This document shows, in pieces, positions 44,101 to 51,835 of a DNA stretch of 55,385 bases. The notes under the pieces were generated by a model that was not told where the DNA came from, ran no database searches, and saw nothing but the letters and a program-made list of their open reading frames with translations. Each line of letters starts with the position of its first letter. The stretch's first letter is position 1. This DNA comes from Deltaproteobacteria bacterium (GTDB lineage Bacteria; Myxococcota_A; UBA796; GCA-2862545), in the NCBI GenBank assembly GCA_006226595.1, contig SBGP01000105.1:1-55385 (forward strand). The letters are read 5' to 3'. The position numbers and the translations under genes were made by a program.

Positions 44101-44419
44101 CGGCGCCACTCGGCGCTTCCGGCCCATCCTGCTCACCTCGCTGACGACGTTCTTCGGCCTCGTGCCGATGATTGCCGAGACCTCCGTCCAGGCGCGCTTC
44201 CTGATCCCGATGGCGCTGTCGCTGGGCTTCGGCGTGCTGTTCGCGACGGTCCTCATCCTCGTGGTCGTGCCCGCGCTGTACCTCATCCTCGAGGACGGCC
44301 TGTCCCTGCTGCCCGCGAGTGCCCCGCACGAGGGCAACTTGCCGGGACCGCAAGACGATGCTCGTGGTACACCCCAGCCAGCTGGAGATGCCGGTGAAAC
44401 CGACGCGAACCCTGCGTGA
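41117..44419 (+). CDS. RND-family efflux permease (AcrB-like)
   Basis: A 1100-residue inner-membrane pump. GTG 41114 or ATG 41117 can start; TAGAGT at 41093-41098 is a likely -10. First helix WMARNPVAANLLLFVVLLAG, then the porter signature FPEFSLDLVTVVVAYPGASP. Helices 2-6 follow at about 375-535 with the proton-relay segment FIVTLGMVVDDAIVVGENVY (Asp-Asp); the second half repeats the pattern (FVIYALLAIPFRSYTQPFII, TLGMTALSGVVVNDSLVLID). It exchanges protons for substrate. No membrane-fusion or outer-membrane partner gene is adjacent. It heads an overlapping operon with a P450. Confidence 0.93.
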   Translation: MAGSEHREQWAVGPIAWMARNPVAANLLLFVVLLAGFIGMGRVKQEVFPEFSLDLVTVVVAYPGASPEEVEKAVLLAIEDEVTGLDGVNRVTSAASEGAGTVAVELLLGADPQAVLADVKNAVDRVRTLPEDAEEPQVSLASSRREVISLVVYGDDLDLNTLYALGEKVERELKAYEGIEPAPQWRGYSPLHLLGYVSAWATRGPVGGVTQVEVFGIPEPEVSIEVPETTLMAHGLTLEGIAQQVRASSVELPGGGVRAASGELLVRVSDRRLREHEFANIPIVSTARGARLTLGDIGTIREGFAETDQASYYDGRPAVRITAYRVGSETPQSVADTVVSYAEQLRADLPENVGIAIWQDDSQRLRDRIDLLVRNGAMGLVLVLLVLAAFLDLRLAFWVAAGIPASFLGTFLLMPGFDLSINMITLFAFIVTLGMVVDDAIVVGENVYARREAGTKPLRAAIEGAQEMAVPVSFSILTTVAAFAPLLFIPGVMGKLFSFIPLIVIGVLTFSLIESFFILPAHLAHMKASKGQGRISKGLEDFITQRFEPALRQMLAFRYVLVASAVAMLVFAVGSVASGLVPFSFFPVLEGDLVKVSATLPYGTPVERTLAVRAELEEALEATRSELGDGVIKAVFTRVGEGARTGGPGARSRAVGSHLLAIEVELVPSDDRTISAEQVSAVWREHTPPLAGLESLVFTANVGPSAGEAVDVQLSHPDVEVLAAASAELQEQLAEYSSLTNIQNSYVGGKPQISYAMRPQGLDLGLTAGDVARQVRAAFYGSEALRDQRGNDEFKVMVRLPRAERGREASLENLRVRTPMGGYAPLAEVAVATRGRAPTEIKRESGQRVVNVSGERKPGVASTNDVVASVEAELLPALIDAHPGLHAELVGEQREQGEAFGALRVNYALGVFVIYALLAIPFRSYTQPFIIMSAIPFGLIGAIAGHALMGYELSVISTLGMTALSGVVVNDSLVLIDATNARRREGASAEEAIIYGATRRFRPILLTSLTTFFGLVPMIAETSVQARFLIPMALSLGFGVLFATVLILVVVPALYLILEDGLSLLPASAPHEGNLPGPQDDARGTPQPAGDAGETDANPA

Positions 44420-45734
44420 TCTGCCGATGCCGCCGCTCGACCCGCGCGTGGGTCGGGTCACCGGTCAGGCGATGCAGATGCGCGCCGACCACCACGGGCT
44501 CATCCACGAGACCCTGCGCACCTGCGGCGACTACGGGCGCCTGCGGCTGTTCTGGGCCGAGGCCATCGTCATCGCCTCGCCGGAGGGCGCGAAGTGCGTG
44601 CTCCAGACGGACGCCGCGAACTACAACAAGAACAACATGGGCTACCGCGAGGTCGCGCGGGTGCTCGGCGATGGCCTGTTCACCTCGGACGGCGACCAGT
44701 GGCGTGACAACCGCGTGGTCCTGCAGCCCTTCTTCACGCGCAAGACGCTCGCGCACTACGGCGAGAAGATGCGCAAGCACTCCGAGGACCTCGCCGGGAG
44801 CATCCCCGAGGGTCCGGTCGATCTCGCCGAAGAGACCGTCGCGCTGACCTTGCGCATCCTCGGCGACTGCATCTTCGACGAGGACTTCGAACCCTACGTG
44901 CCGCTGATGCTCGAGGAGTTCGGCACGGTCCTGCGCATCGTCAACGAGCGCGTGGTCAACCACGTGCCGCTCGTCGACACGCTCAACGTGCTCCGCGAGC
45001 GCACCTTCCAGGCCTCGCTCGGGCGCTTCAACGACGCGGTCCAGGAGCTCGTCGACAAGGCGCTCGCCGACCCCGACCGCGCGGCGTCCCAGACCAGCGT
45101 CATCCACGCCCTGCACGCGAACGAGGCGACGCGGGACCCGAAGAACGTCCGCGATCAGGTGATCACGATGATGTTCGCGGGCCACGAGACCTCGGCGGTC
45201 GCGCTGCAGTGGATCTTCCACACGCTCGCGACCCAGCCCGAGTGGCGCGAGAAGGTCGAGGCCGAGATCGACGCCGCCGAGGGCTTCGACGAGCTGCCCG
45301 TGCTCGAGCGCGTCATCCAGGAGACGCTGCGGCTGTACCCGCCGGTGTGGATTGTCACCCGCCGGATCGAGGACGACGTCGTCATCGACGGCATCGAGGT
45401 GAAGAAGGGCACGCTGATCCTCGTGTCGATCTTCACCATCCACCGCAATCCCAAGTATTGGGACGACCCGGACCGCTTCGACCCGGACCGCTTCCTGCCC
45501 GAGCGGACCAAGGACCACGTCAAGGGTCAGTACCTGCCGTTCGGCATGGGCAAGCGGGCGTGCGTGGGCAGCCGCATGGCGATGCTCGAGCTCAAGACCA
45601 TCGTCGCCACCCTGCTGCGCGAGGTGCGCTTCGACCTCGCTCCGGGCTCGGCGATGCACATCGAGTCCTCTCTCACCCTGAGGCCGGAGGGCGCCGAGAT
45701 GATCTGCACCCGCCGCCAGCGAGGTCCCTCGTGA
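44394..45734 (+). CDS. Cytochrome P450 monooxygenase
   Basis: A 446-residue haem enzyme. GTG 44394 is chosen because GGAG is 6 bases before it; ATG 44388 touches that site. It overlaps the RND gene by 26 bases. Motifs: I-helix AGHETSA (about 262-268, oxygen activation), ETLR (ExxR, about 312), FDPDRFLPER, and the haem loop FGMGKRACVG with the Cys ligand (about 389). No N-terminal membrane anchor, as in bacterial soluble P450s. CYP102/CYP3-like style (fatty-acid or lipid oxidisers) is suggested by PPVWIVTRRIEDDVVIDG. Redox partners are not encoded nearby. The substrate could be a lipid or a secondary metabolite. Confidence 0.95.
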   Translation: MKPTRTLRDLPMPPLDPRVGRVTGQAMQMRADHHGLIHETLRTCGDYGRLRLFWAEAIVIASPEGAKCVLQTDAANYNKNNMGYREVARVLGDGLFTSDGDQWRDNRVVLQPFFTRKTLAHYGEKMRKHSEDLAGSIPEGPVDLAEETVALTLRILGDCIFDEDFEPYVPLMLEEFGTVLRIVNERVVNHVPLVDTLNVLRERTFQASLGRFNDAVQELVDKALADPDRAASQTSVIHALHANEATRDPKNVRDQVITMMFAGHETSAVALQWIFHTLATQPEWREKVEAEIDAAEGFDELPVLERVIQETLRLYPPVWIVTRRIEDDVVIDGIEVKKGTLILVSIFTIHRNPKYWDDPDRFDPDRFLPERTKDHVKGQYLPFGMGKRACVGSRMAMLELKTIVATLLREVRFDLAPGSAMHIESSLTLRPEGAEMICTRRQRGPS

Positions 45735-46378
45735 AGAACAAGATCCTGTGGGTCCTCATCGTGGCCTCGTTCTACTTCTCGGCGACGGTGGTGCTCGCGA
45801 GCTTCGTGCTCGTGTGCGTGGCGGTGTACACCCACCAGCCGGCGTGGCTGGTCCTCGCCTTCCTCAACCTCTACGTCACGCCGCTCGTCAGCTACCGGGT
45901 CTTCCACTTCTTCTACCCGATCAAGGAAGGCCGCCAGCAGATGTGGCCGCCGGACAAGGACAACCCGTCGACCTGGGTGGTCGGGCACAAGATCCAGCTC
46001 GTGTACGAGGCCATGCCCTGGCTCGAGCACATCCTCGTCATGGTGCCCGGGCTGTACGCCTTCTGGCTGCGCCGGTGGGGCTCCAAGGTCGGAGGGGACA
46101 CCTTCTTCACCCCGCAGGTCGAGATCACCGACCGCGGGCTGGTCGAGATCGGTGACCACTCGTTCTTCGGCCACCGCGTGTTCATGAGCTCGCACCTCGT
46201 GATCCAGCGCGGTGAGCGCTACATCCTCTTCGTCCGTCGCATCAAGATCGGCGAGCGCTGCTTCGTCGGTGCGATGTCGAACTTCGGTCCCGGCACCGAG
46301 ATCGAGGACGGCAGCTTCGTGCCGCTGTCGAGCTACACGCTGATGAACGACAAGAAGCCGCGGTCGCTCATCAAGTGA
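45731..46378 (+). CDS. Membrane-anchored hexapeptide-repeat (acyltransferase-like) protein
   Basis: A 215-residue protein starting at GTG 45731, overlapping the P450 stop as GTGA. Two hydrophobic segments near the N-terminus (ILWVLIVASFYFSATVVLAS, and WLVLAFLNLYVTPLVSY). After about residue 115 it has left-handed beta-helix turns (VEITDRGLVEIGDHSFFGHR, VRRIKIGERCFVGAMSNFGP, GTEIEDGSFVPLSSY). This matches the end of acyl-/acetyltransferases such as those fused to NRPS-like proteins, but only a few coils are present, so it is short for a stand-alone enzyme. It probably works on the P450 product or a lipid at the inner membrane. Confidence 0.7.
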   Translation: MKNKILWVLIVASFYFSATVVLASFVLVCVAVYTHQPAWLVLAFLNLYVTPLVSYRVFHFFYPIKEGRQQMWPPDKDNPSTWVVGHKIQLVYEAMPWLEHILVMVPGLYAFWLRRWGSKVGGDTFFTPQVEITDRGLVEIGDHSFFGHRVFMSSHLVIQRGERYILFVRRIKIGERCFVGAMSNFGPGTEIEDGSFVPLSSYTLMNDKKPRSLIK

Positions 46379-47577
46379 GCAGCTACGAACAGACTTCCGG
46401 GCTGCGGGTGGCGCTGATCCTCGCCGCGCTGTGGCTGTTGACCTTCGTGTCGACGAGCCAGGTGCTGATCATCGCGCCGCTGCTGCCGTCGATCACGCGC
46501 GAGCTGCAAGTCGAGGAGCAATGGGGCGGGCTGCTCATCGGCGGCTACGGCCTCGCCGCGGCGGTGGTCGCGCTGATCTCCGGACCCATCTCCGACCGCG
46601 TGGGCCGTCGGCGCATCCTGCTCGCCGGGACTGGCGCGATGGCAGCGGCGCTGTGGGCCCACCTCGTCGTGAGCAGCTTCGGAGGCTTGCTCCTCGCCCG
46701 AGCCGTCGCTGGCGGTGCGGGCGGCGTGCTCGCGGGCGCGGCGGTGGCCTACGTCGGCGACTTCTTCCCCTATGAGCGCCGCGGACGCGCGAACGGCTGG
46801 GTGATGAGCGGGCTCGCGCTCGGCCAGGTCATCGGCATCCCGCTCGGCACCGTGCTCGCGAAGCGGGCGGGCTTCCAGGCGCCGTTCCTGCCGTTCGCGA
46901 TCATGCTCACCCTCGCGGTGGTCCTCGTGTTCTTCGCGGTGCCGCAGCCGCCGGTGACGCGCGCCGAGAGCGTGAGCTTCGGCCACGCGGCTCGGGGCTA
47001 CGCGTCGCTGCTCAAGCGCCTGCCCACCGCGGCGATGGCCTCGAGCTACACGCTCACCTTCGGTGGGCTCGCGCTGTTCATCGTGTACCTGCCCGTGTGG
47101 CTCGGTGACGTGATGGCCGCCGACGAGGACGACGTGGCGCTGCTGTACGCGCTCGGCGGCGTGGCCGGCGTGCTCACCAACCCGGTCGCCGGCATGCTCT
47201 CGGACCGCTACGGCCGCAAGATCTTCATCGTCGGCGCGTGCTCGGCCTTCGCGGCGGTCGCGCTGATCGCGCCCTTCGTGGTCGCGAGCTTCGAGCTCGC
47301 GGTGGCGCTGTTCTGCCTGGGCATGGCCGCTGCGGCGGCGCGGACCCCCGCGCAGCAGGCGCTGGTGAGCTCCATCGTCGGCCCCGAGGAGCGCGGCTCG
47401 CTGCTGTCGCTGGGCTCGGCCATGGGCCAGGGCGGCTTTGCGACCGGCGGTGTGCTCGCCGGCGTGCTGTACCACTCGGTGGGCTTCGTCGGCTGCGCAC
47501 TGGGCGCGGCCGCATCGATGCTCGCGACGGCAGTGGTCGTCGGGGCCTTCGTGCCCGAGCCCGAGGCGGACGCCTAG
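46375..47577 (+). CDS. MFS transporter
   Basis: A 400-residue protein starting at GTG 46375, overlapping the previous stop as GTGA. Twelve membrane helices are expected; the loop 2-3 signature GPISDRVGRRRILLAGTG and its second-half copy GMLSDRYGRKIFIVGACSA are canonical, and LPSITRELQVEEQWGGLLIG is typical of drug:proton antiporters. Last gene of the RND-P450-acyltransferase-like operon, so it probably exports the same product or its precursor. The stop overlaps the convergent gene by 4 bases. Confidence 0.92.
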   Translation: MSSYEQTSGLRVALILAALWLLTFVSTSQVLIIAPLLPSITRELQVEEQWGGLLIGGYGLAAAVVALISGPISDRVGRRRILLAGTGAMAAALWAHLVVSSFGGLLLARAVAGGAGGVLAGAAVAYVGDFFPYERRGRANGWVMSGLALGQVIGIPLGTVLAKRAGFQAPFLPFAIMLTLAVVLVFFAVPQPPVTRAESVSFGHAARGYASLLKRLPTAAMASSYTLTFGGLALFIVYLPVWLGDVMAADEDDVALLYALGGVAGVLTNPVAGMLSDRYGRKIFIVGACSAFAAVALIAPFVVASFELAVALFCLGMAAAAARTPAQQALVSSIVGPEERGSLLSLGSAMGQGGFATGGVLAGVLYHSVGFVGCALGAAASMLATAVVVGAFVPEPEADA

Positions 47578-50231
47578 TCTTCGAGCGGCAGGACCCATCC
47601 GTGGTCGCCGTCGACGCGCACGCGCTGGCCCGTCTGCAGGCGCTTCGTCGCGCCGGGCACGCACACGACCGCGGGAATGCCGTACTCACGAGCCACCACC
47701 GAGCCGTGGGTCATCTGACCGCCGACCTCCATGACCAGGGCACCCGCTTGCGGAAACAGCGGGGTCCAGCCGGGATCGGTGTACGCGGCGACGAGGATCT
47801 CGCCGGGCTGCAGGGTCTCGGCGGCGGGGTCGTGGATGACGCGGACCACGCCCTCGGAGACGCCAGCGGACGCGGACACGCCGAGCAAGGCACCCTCGGG
47901 GGCATCTGCATCGCTGTGCTTCGCGACCACCGCCTCGCCCTCGCTGGTGAGCACGCGGGCTGGCTCGGTCTCCTGGTCGCGCTTGAAGCGGGCCTTGCGC
48001 GCGTCGAGCTTCTCGGCGACGGCATGGTCACCGCCGGCGAGCGCGACGAGCTCGTCGATGTCGAAGAACCACACGTCGTCGGGCTTGGTGAACAGGCCCT
48101 GCTCCGCGAAGCGCGCGCCCTCGGCGAGGAACACCTCACGGGCGAGGCCGACCACGCGGAGCCAGTAGAACTTCGGCTGCTCGCGAGCGGCGAACAGCTG
48201 GCGACCGACCCGAGTGAAGCGGCGCACGAACCGGCCGCGCAGGGGTCCGAGCACCCCCCGGGACGCGGCGGAGACCAGGATGTCGCCCGCCTCGAGGGCC
48301 TGCTCGCGGTAGGCCGCCTGCTGCTCGGCGAAGGCGTTCGGCGGACCGTCGAGCATGGCGCCGAGGGCACGGAGGATGGGCCGGCAGTCGTCGCGATAGC
48401 GGAGGCGGGACACGTCGACCTCGCCGGGTCCACGGGCGCCGAAGCGATCCATCCACGCCGCGAAGCCGTCGCGGAAGGTCGGGTGCGCGACCCGCGCGAG
48501 GAACTGGGTGACGTCGCCTTCGGGAGCCTCGCGAATCAGGGCCACCAGGGCCTCGTCCCCCCGGGCGAGCTCGGCGACCGCCGCGAGCGCCTCGTCCTTC
48601 TCGGTGAGCACGTTGTGGGGCGTCGCCCGGAGCATGGTGTCGACGACGGTGGGCTGGCCCGTGAACCAGCGCAGGGTGACGTTCGCGGCGACCGACGCGA
48701 AGATCGGCGCGAGCGTGTGGTCGATGTCCGGGAGGATGGCGAGCACCATGTCCCGCACGGTGCTCAGCCGCTCGACGCCCGGTTTCGCCGCGTCCACGCG
48801 GTCTCGCCAGCGGGTGAGGGTCGCCTCCAGGCGGTCGGCGATGGCCGGGACCTTGGGCTCGGGTGCCCCGAACCACAGGTGCCGGGTCGTGTGGATGCCG
48901 ACCGGCAGCCCACGCAGGAACAGTGCCCACAGCATCGCGAGCGTCGCCGAGAGGCGCCCACCGCGGGAGAACGCCTCGCGGCGCACCACATCGCCGAGGG
49001 CCCGGCCCATGAGCGGGTCGCTCTGCTCGACCATCGCCGCCATGCGCGTGCCGACCAGAGGCAGGCGGAACAGCTCGGTGGCGTCGTGGTACACGCGGCC
49101 CGCCGCCGACGCCATGTACTTGGTGTGCAGCACCGGTCGACCGGCCTTGCCGAGGGGGTTCGCGAGGTGGATGAGCGAGCGCGCGAGGTCGGGCATCGCG
49201 TCGGTCATGCTCTGTACGTGGTTCCACGAGATGTACACGTGCAGGCCGCGCGCGACGCTCTCGGGGGAGGGGGGCGGCTCGGGTAGCGGGTGCAGCGTGG
49301 TGATCGGGCGGCTCTGGACGACGAAGACCTCGTCGCCCTCGACGCACCACTCGACGTCCTGGGGCTGGCCGTAGTGCGCCTCGATGCGCAGTCCCAGCGC
49401 CGCCAGGGACTCGGCCTGCGCGTCGGTGAGCACGGGGGCCTCGCGCTCGGCCTCGGAGAGCGCGACCTCTTCGGTGCCGCCCTCGGGCAGCGGGCGAATC
49501 GCGAGCTCCTTGGTCGCGATGCGCTTGTCGACGAGCTTTCCGTCGTGCTTGCCCACCTGGTACAGGTCGGCCGACACCTTGCCGCTGACCAGCCCCTCGC
49601 CGAGGCCGAAGCCGGCGTCGATCGACACGATGCCGCGACTGCTGGTGATCGGGTCGGCGGTGAACAGGATGCCCGACACCTCGGGCAGGATCTGGCGCTG
49701 CACGACGACGGCGAGCAGGACCTCCTCGTGCGCGAAGCCGTGCTGGATGCGGTAGAGGATGGCGCGGTCGGTGAACAGCGAGATCCAGCACCGCCGGATG
49801 CCGTCGAGGATGGCCGCTTCGCCGCGCAGGTTGAGGTAGGTGTCCTGCTGGCCGGCGAAGCTCGCGTCGGGCAGGTCCTCGGCGGTGGCGCTTGAGCGCA
49901 CGGCGTAGGGATGCTCGGCCCCCAGGGCCTGCCAGGCCTCGGTGGCGGTCGCGACCACGGCCTCGGGGATGGGCACCGAGGACAGCCGCTCACGGACGGT
50001 GGCGCCGGCGGCGCGCACGGCGTCGAGCTCGGCAGGCACACCGTCGAGCGCGGCGAGCACGTCGTCCGGCGCACCGGCCAGGAACTGGCGGAAGGCCTCC
50101 GTGGTCACGCAGTAGCCCGGCGGGACCGGGAAGCCGGCGGCAGCGAGCTCGCCCAGGTTCGCACCCTTGCCGCCCACCACCGGCAGGTCGGACAACGCAA
50201 TCTCGGCGAACGGCAGGACGAGCGAAGGCAC
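47574..50231 (-). CDS. Rifampin phosphotransferase / PEP synthase-like enzyme
   Basis: An 885-residue enzyme, close to the length of rifampin phosphotransferases. N-terminal ATP-grasp domain: VGGKGANLGELAAAGFPVPP, YAVRSSATAEDLPDASFAGQ, GILFTADPITSSRGIVSIDA and DVEWCVEGDEVFVVQSRPIT. The middle 400 residues are variable, as in the rifampin-binding domain. The C-terminal swivelling phosphohistidine domain has GGQMTHGSVVAREYGIPAVV; His (about 841) in MTHG, not TCHAA as in PEP synthase, fits the Rph branch. Those enzymes move the beta-phosphate of ATP to a hydroxyl of the drug. The target here is unproven. GTG 50231 looks leaderless. Convergent with the MFS gene. Confidence 0.85.
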   Translation of the reverse strand: MPSLVLPFAEIALSDLPVVGGKGANLGELAAAGFPVPPGYCVTTEAFRQFLAGAPDDVLAALDGVPAELDAVRAAGATVRERLSSVPIPEAVVATATEAWQALGAEHPYAVRSSATAEDLPDASFAGQQDTYLNLRGEAAILDGIRRCWISLFTDRAILYRIQHGFAHEEVLLAVVVQRQILPEVSGILFTADPITSSRGIVSIDAGFGLGEGLVSGKVSADLYQVGKHDGKLVDKRIATKELAIRPLPEGGTEEVALSEAEREAPVLTDAQAESLAALGLRIEAHYGQPQDVEWCVEGDEVFVVQSRPITTLHPLPEPPPSPESVARGLHVYISWNHVQSMTDAMPDLARSLIHLANPLGKAGRPVLHTKYMASAAGRVYHDATELFRLPLVGTRMAAMVEQSDPLMGRALGDVVRREAFSRGGRLSATLAMLWALFLRGLPVGIHTTRHLWFGAPEPKVPAIADRLEATLTRWRDRVDAAKPGVERLSTVRDMVLAILPDIDHTLAPIFASVAANVTLRWFTGQPTVVDTMLRATPHNVLTEKDEALAAVAELARGDEALVALIREAPEGDVTQFLARVAHPTFRDGFAAWMDRFGARGPGEVDVSRLRYRDDCRPILRALGAMLDGPPNAFAEQQAAYREQALEAGDILVSAASRGVLGPLRGRFVRRFTRVGRQLFAAREQPKFYWLRVVGLAREVFLAEGARFAEQGLFTKPDDVWFFDIDELVALAGGDHAVAEKLDARKARFKRDQETEPARVLTSEGEAVVAKHSDADAPEGALLGVSASAGVSEGVVRVIHDPAAETLQPGEILVAAYTDPGWTPLFPQAGALVMEVGGQMTHGSVVAREYGIPAVVCVPGATKRLQTGQRVRVDGDHGWVLPLED

Positions 50232-50236
50232 GGCGC

Positions 50237-50242
50237 ACGATA
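50237..50242 (-). promoter_or_regulatory. Predicted -10 element (TATCGT) of a leaderless Rph-like mRNA
   Basis: TATCGT on the minus strand is followed by GCGCC (5 bases) and the GTG at 50231; no Shine-Dalgarno is present. Confidence 0.5.
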
Positions 50243-50315
50243 CCCCAGGCTTCGCATCGCGCGGCCCGTCGGTCGCTCCGCCGGCGCGTTAGGGGGCGCG
50301 GCACCGAGAGGAACG

Positions 50316-51770
50316 ATGCGCTCGCTGCTGTGGCTGTTGCCCGCCCTGATGCTCCCTGGCTGTCCGCGAGCCACCGGGCCCGAACCCACCCCGGCGGCTG
50401 CGGTCGAAGATGTCGAGGTGGACGAGCCCGAGGGCGACACGCTGTCCCCCGAGGCGGCGCGCGAAGACGCCCAGGTGCTCTACGACACGCTGCGCAGTGC
50501 ACACTTCGACCTGTTCGCCCACGTCGACGAGGCCGCGCACGATGCCGCCTACGAGGCGATGCTCGCCCGGCTCGACCAGCCGATGACTCGCGTGGCGCTC
50601 GCGCGCGAGCTCATGGCCTTTGCGGCGCTCGGGCGCTTCGGGCACAGCCAGGTCGTGTTCCCGGTGGACGACTACGTCACCCACGTGGTGCAGGGGGGAA
50701 CGGTCTTGCCCTTCGACCTGCGCCCCGACGGGGAGCGCGTCTGGGTGGCGCACAGCCAGGACCCGGCAGTTCCGGTTGGCGCCGAGCTGGTCTCGCTCGA
50801 CGGTCGCCCGGCCGGCGAGTGGGTCGTCGAGCTCGGGCGGTACATCGCCGCCGAGAGTCCGCGGTTTCGCGACGCCGTGCACGAGACCATGTTCCCGCGT
50901 CTGCTCTGGCTCCACGGCGCTGGGGCGCCCACGCACAGCGTGGTGCTGCGCGTCGACGGCGAGTCGCGCACGCTCGAGGTCGCCGAGCAGCCTGCCATCG
51001 AGGTCGAGCCCAACAAGTCCGAGTGGGAGACCCGCGGCTTCGTGCGTCAGGCCGAGGTCCTGCCCGGCGGCATCGGCTACCTGCGCCCGGGGCCGTTCTC
51101 GGCGATGGAGGGGGAGACGCTCGAGGACGTCGTGCGCTTCGTGGACGTGGCTTTCGCGGCCTTCGTGGAGGCCGAGGCGCGCGTCGTGATCCTCGACCTT
51201 CGCGACAACGCGGGCGGCGACAACAGCTTCAGCGACCCGATGCTCGCGTGGGTCGCGGACGAGCCCTTCGGCTTCGCCTCCGAGTATCGGCTCAAGGCCA
51301 GCCCGCGCACGCGCGAGGTGCTCGCGGGTCTCGCCGAGGGCGAACCGGACGGGGTGAGCGCGGCGATGCTCGCGGCGATGGGCGAGCACGAGGACGGCGA
51401 CACCTTCGCCTTTCCGCTGCCGCTGGCCGAGCCGCGGGCGGACGGCTTCGACGGCGAGGTGTGGGCGCTGGTGCACCGCCACAGCTACTCGAACGCGACG
51501 GTCGTCGCTGCCCAGGTCCAGGACTACGGCATGGGCAAGGTGGCCGGCGAGGAGACCGTGGACCTGCCGAGCAGCTTCGCGTCCTCCGCGCAGTTCACGC
51601 TGCCGAACTCGGGCTTCACCGTGGTGTACCCCAAGGGCTGGTTCGCGCGCCCGAGTGGTGAGGTCGACGACCGCGGCGTGGTGCCCGATCTGCCGCTCGC
51701 GCCGGCCCCGCCGGGGGCCGAGGGTGACCCGATGCTCGACGCTCTGCTCGCGCACCTTCGCGGAGAGTAG
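50316..51770 (+). CDS. S41-family peptidase lipoprotein
   Basis: A 484-residue lipoprotein (signal SLLWLLPALMLPGC; AGGA before the ATG). A helical region (about 35-110) is followed by a PDZ-like part (DYVTHVVQGGTVLPFDLRPD) and the S41/TSP catalytic fold: GGIGYLRPGPFSAMEGET, ARVVILDLRDNAGGDNSFSD, VWALVHRHSYSNATVVAAQV and GMGKVAGEETVDLPSSF. The Ser in HSYSNA (about 390) is the expected nucleophile; the lysine usually found further on is not obvious. C-terminal processing-type proteases act on periplasmic or outer-membrane proteins. The gene is divergent from the Rph-like gene. Confidence 0.85.
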   Translation: MRSLLWLLPALMLPGCPRATGPEPTPAAAVEDVEVDEPEGDTLSPEAAREDAQVLYDTLRSAHFDLFAHVDEAAHDAAYEAMLARLDQPMTRVALARELMAFAALGRFGHSQVVFPVDDYVTHVVQGGTVLPFDLRPDGERVWVAHSQDPAVPVGAELVSLDGRPAGEWVVELGRYIAAESPRFRDAVHETMFPRLLWLHGAGAPTHSVVLRVDGESRTLEVAEQPAIEVEPNKSEWETRGFVRQAEVLPGGIGYLRPGPFSAMEGETLEDVVRFVDVAFAAFVEAEARVVILDLRDNAGGDNSFSDPMLAWVADEPFGFASEYRLKASPRTREVLAGLAEGEPDGVSAAMLAAMGEHEDGDTFAFPLPLAEPRADGFDGEVWALVHRHSYSNATVVAAQVQDYGMGKVAGEETVDLPSSFASSAQFTLPNSGFTVVYPKGWFARPSGEVDDRGVVPDLPLAPAPPGAEGDPMLDALLAHLRGE

Positions 51771-51835
51771 GCCGGCGCGCTCGCGCTGGTCTTGGAGGGG
51801 CGCTCCCCCCTATGATGGGCGCGCAAGGAGTGCGG

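Noticed and set aside
40991-44461. Very long open frame on the minus strand (over 1100 codons)
   Set aside because: It is the mirror of the RND gene. Its product is a His/Arg/Glu-rich string without any domain, while the plus strand has all RND motifs.
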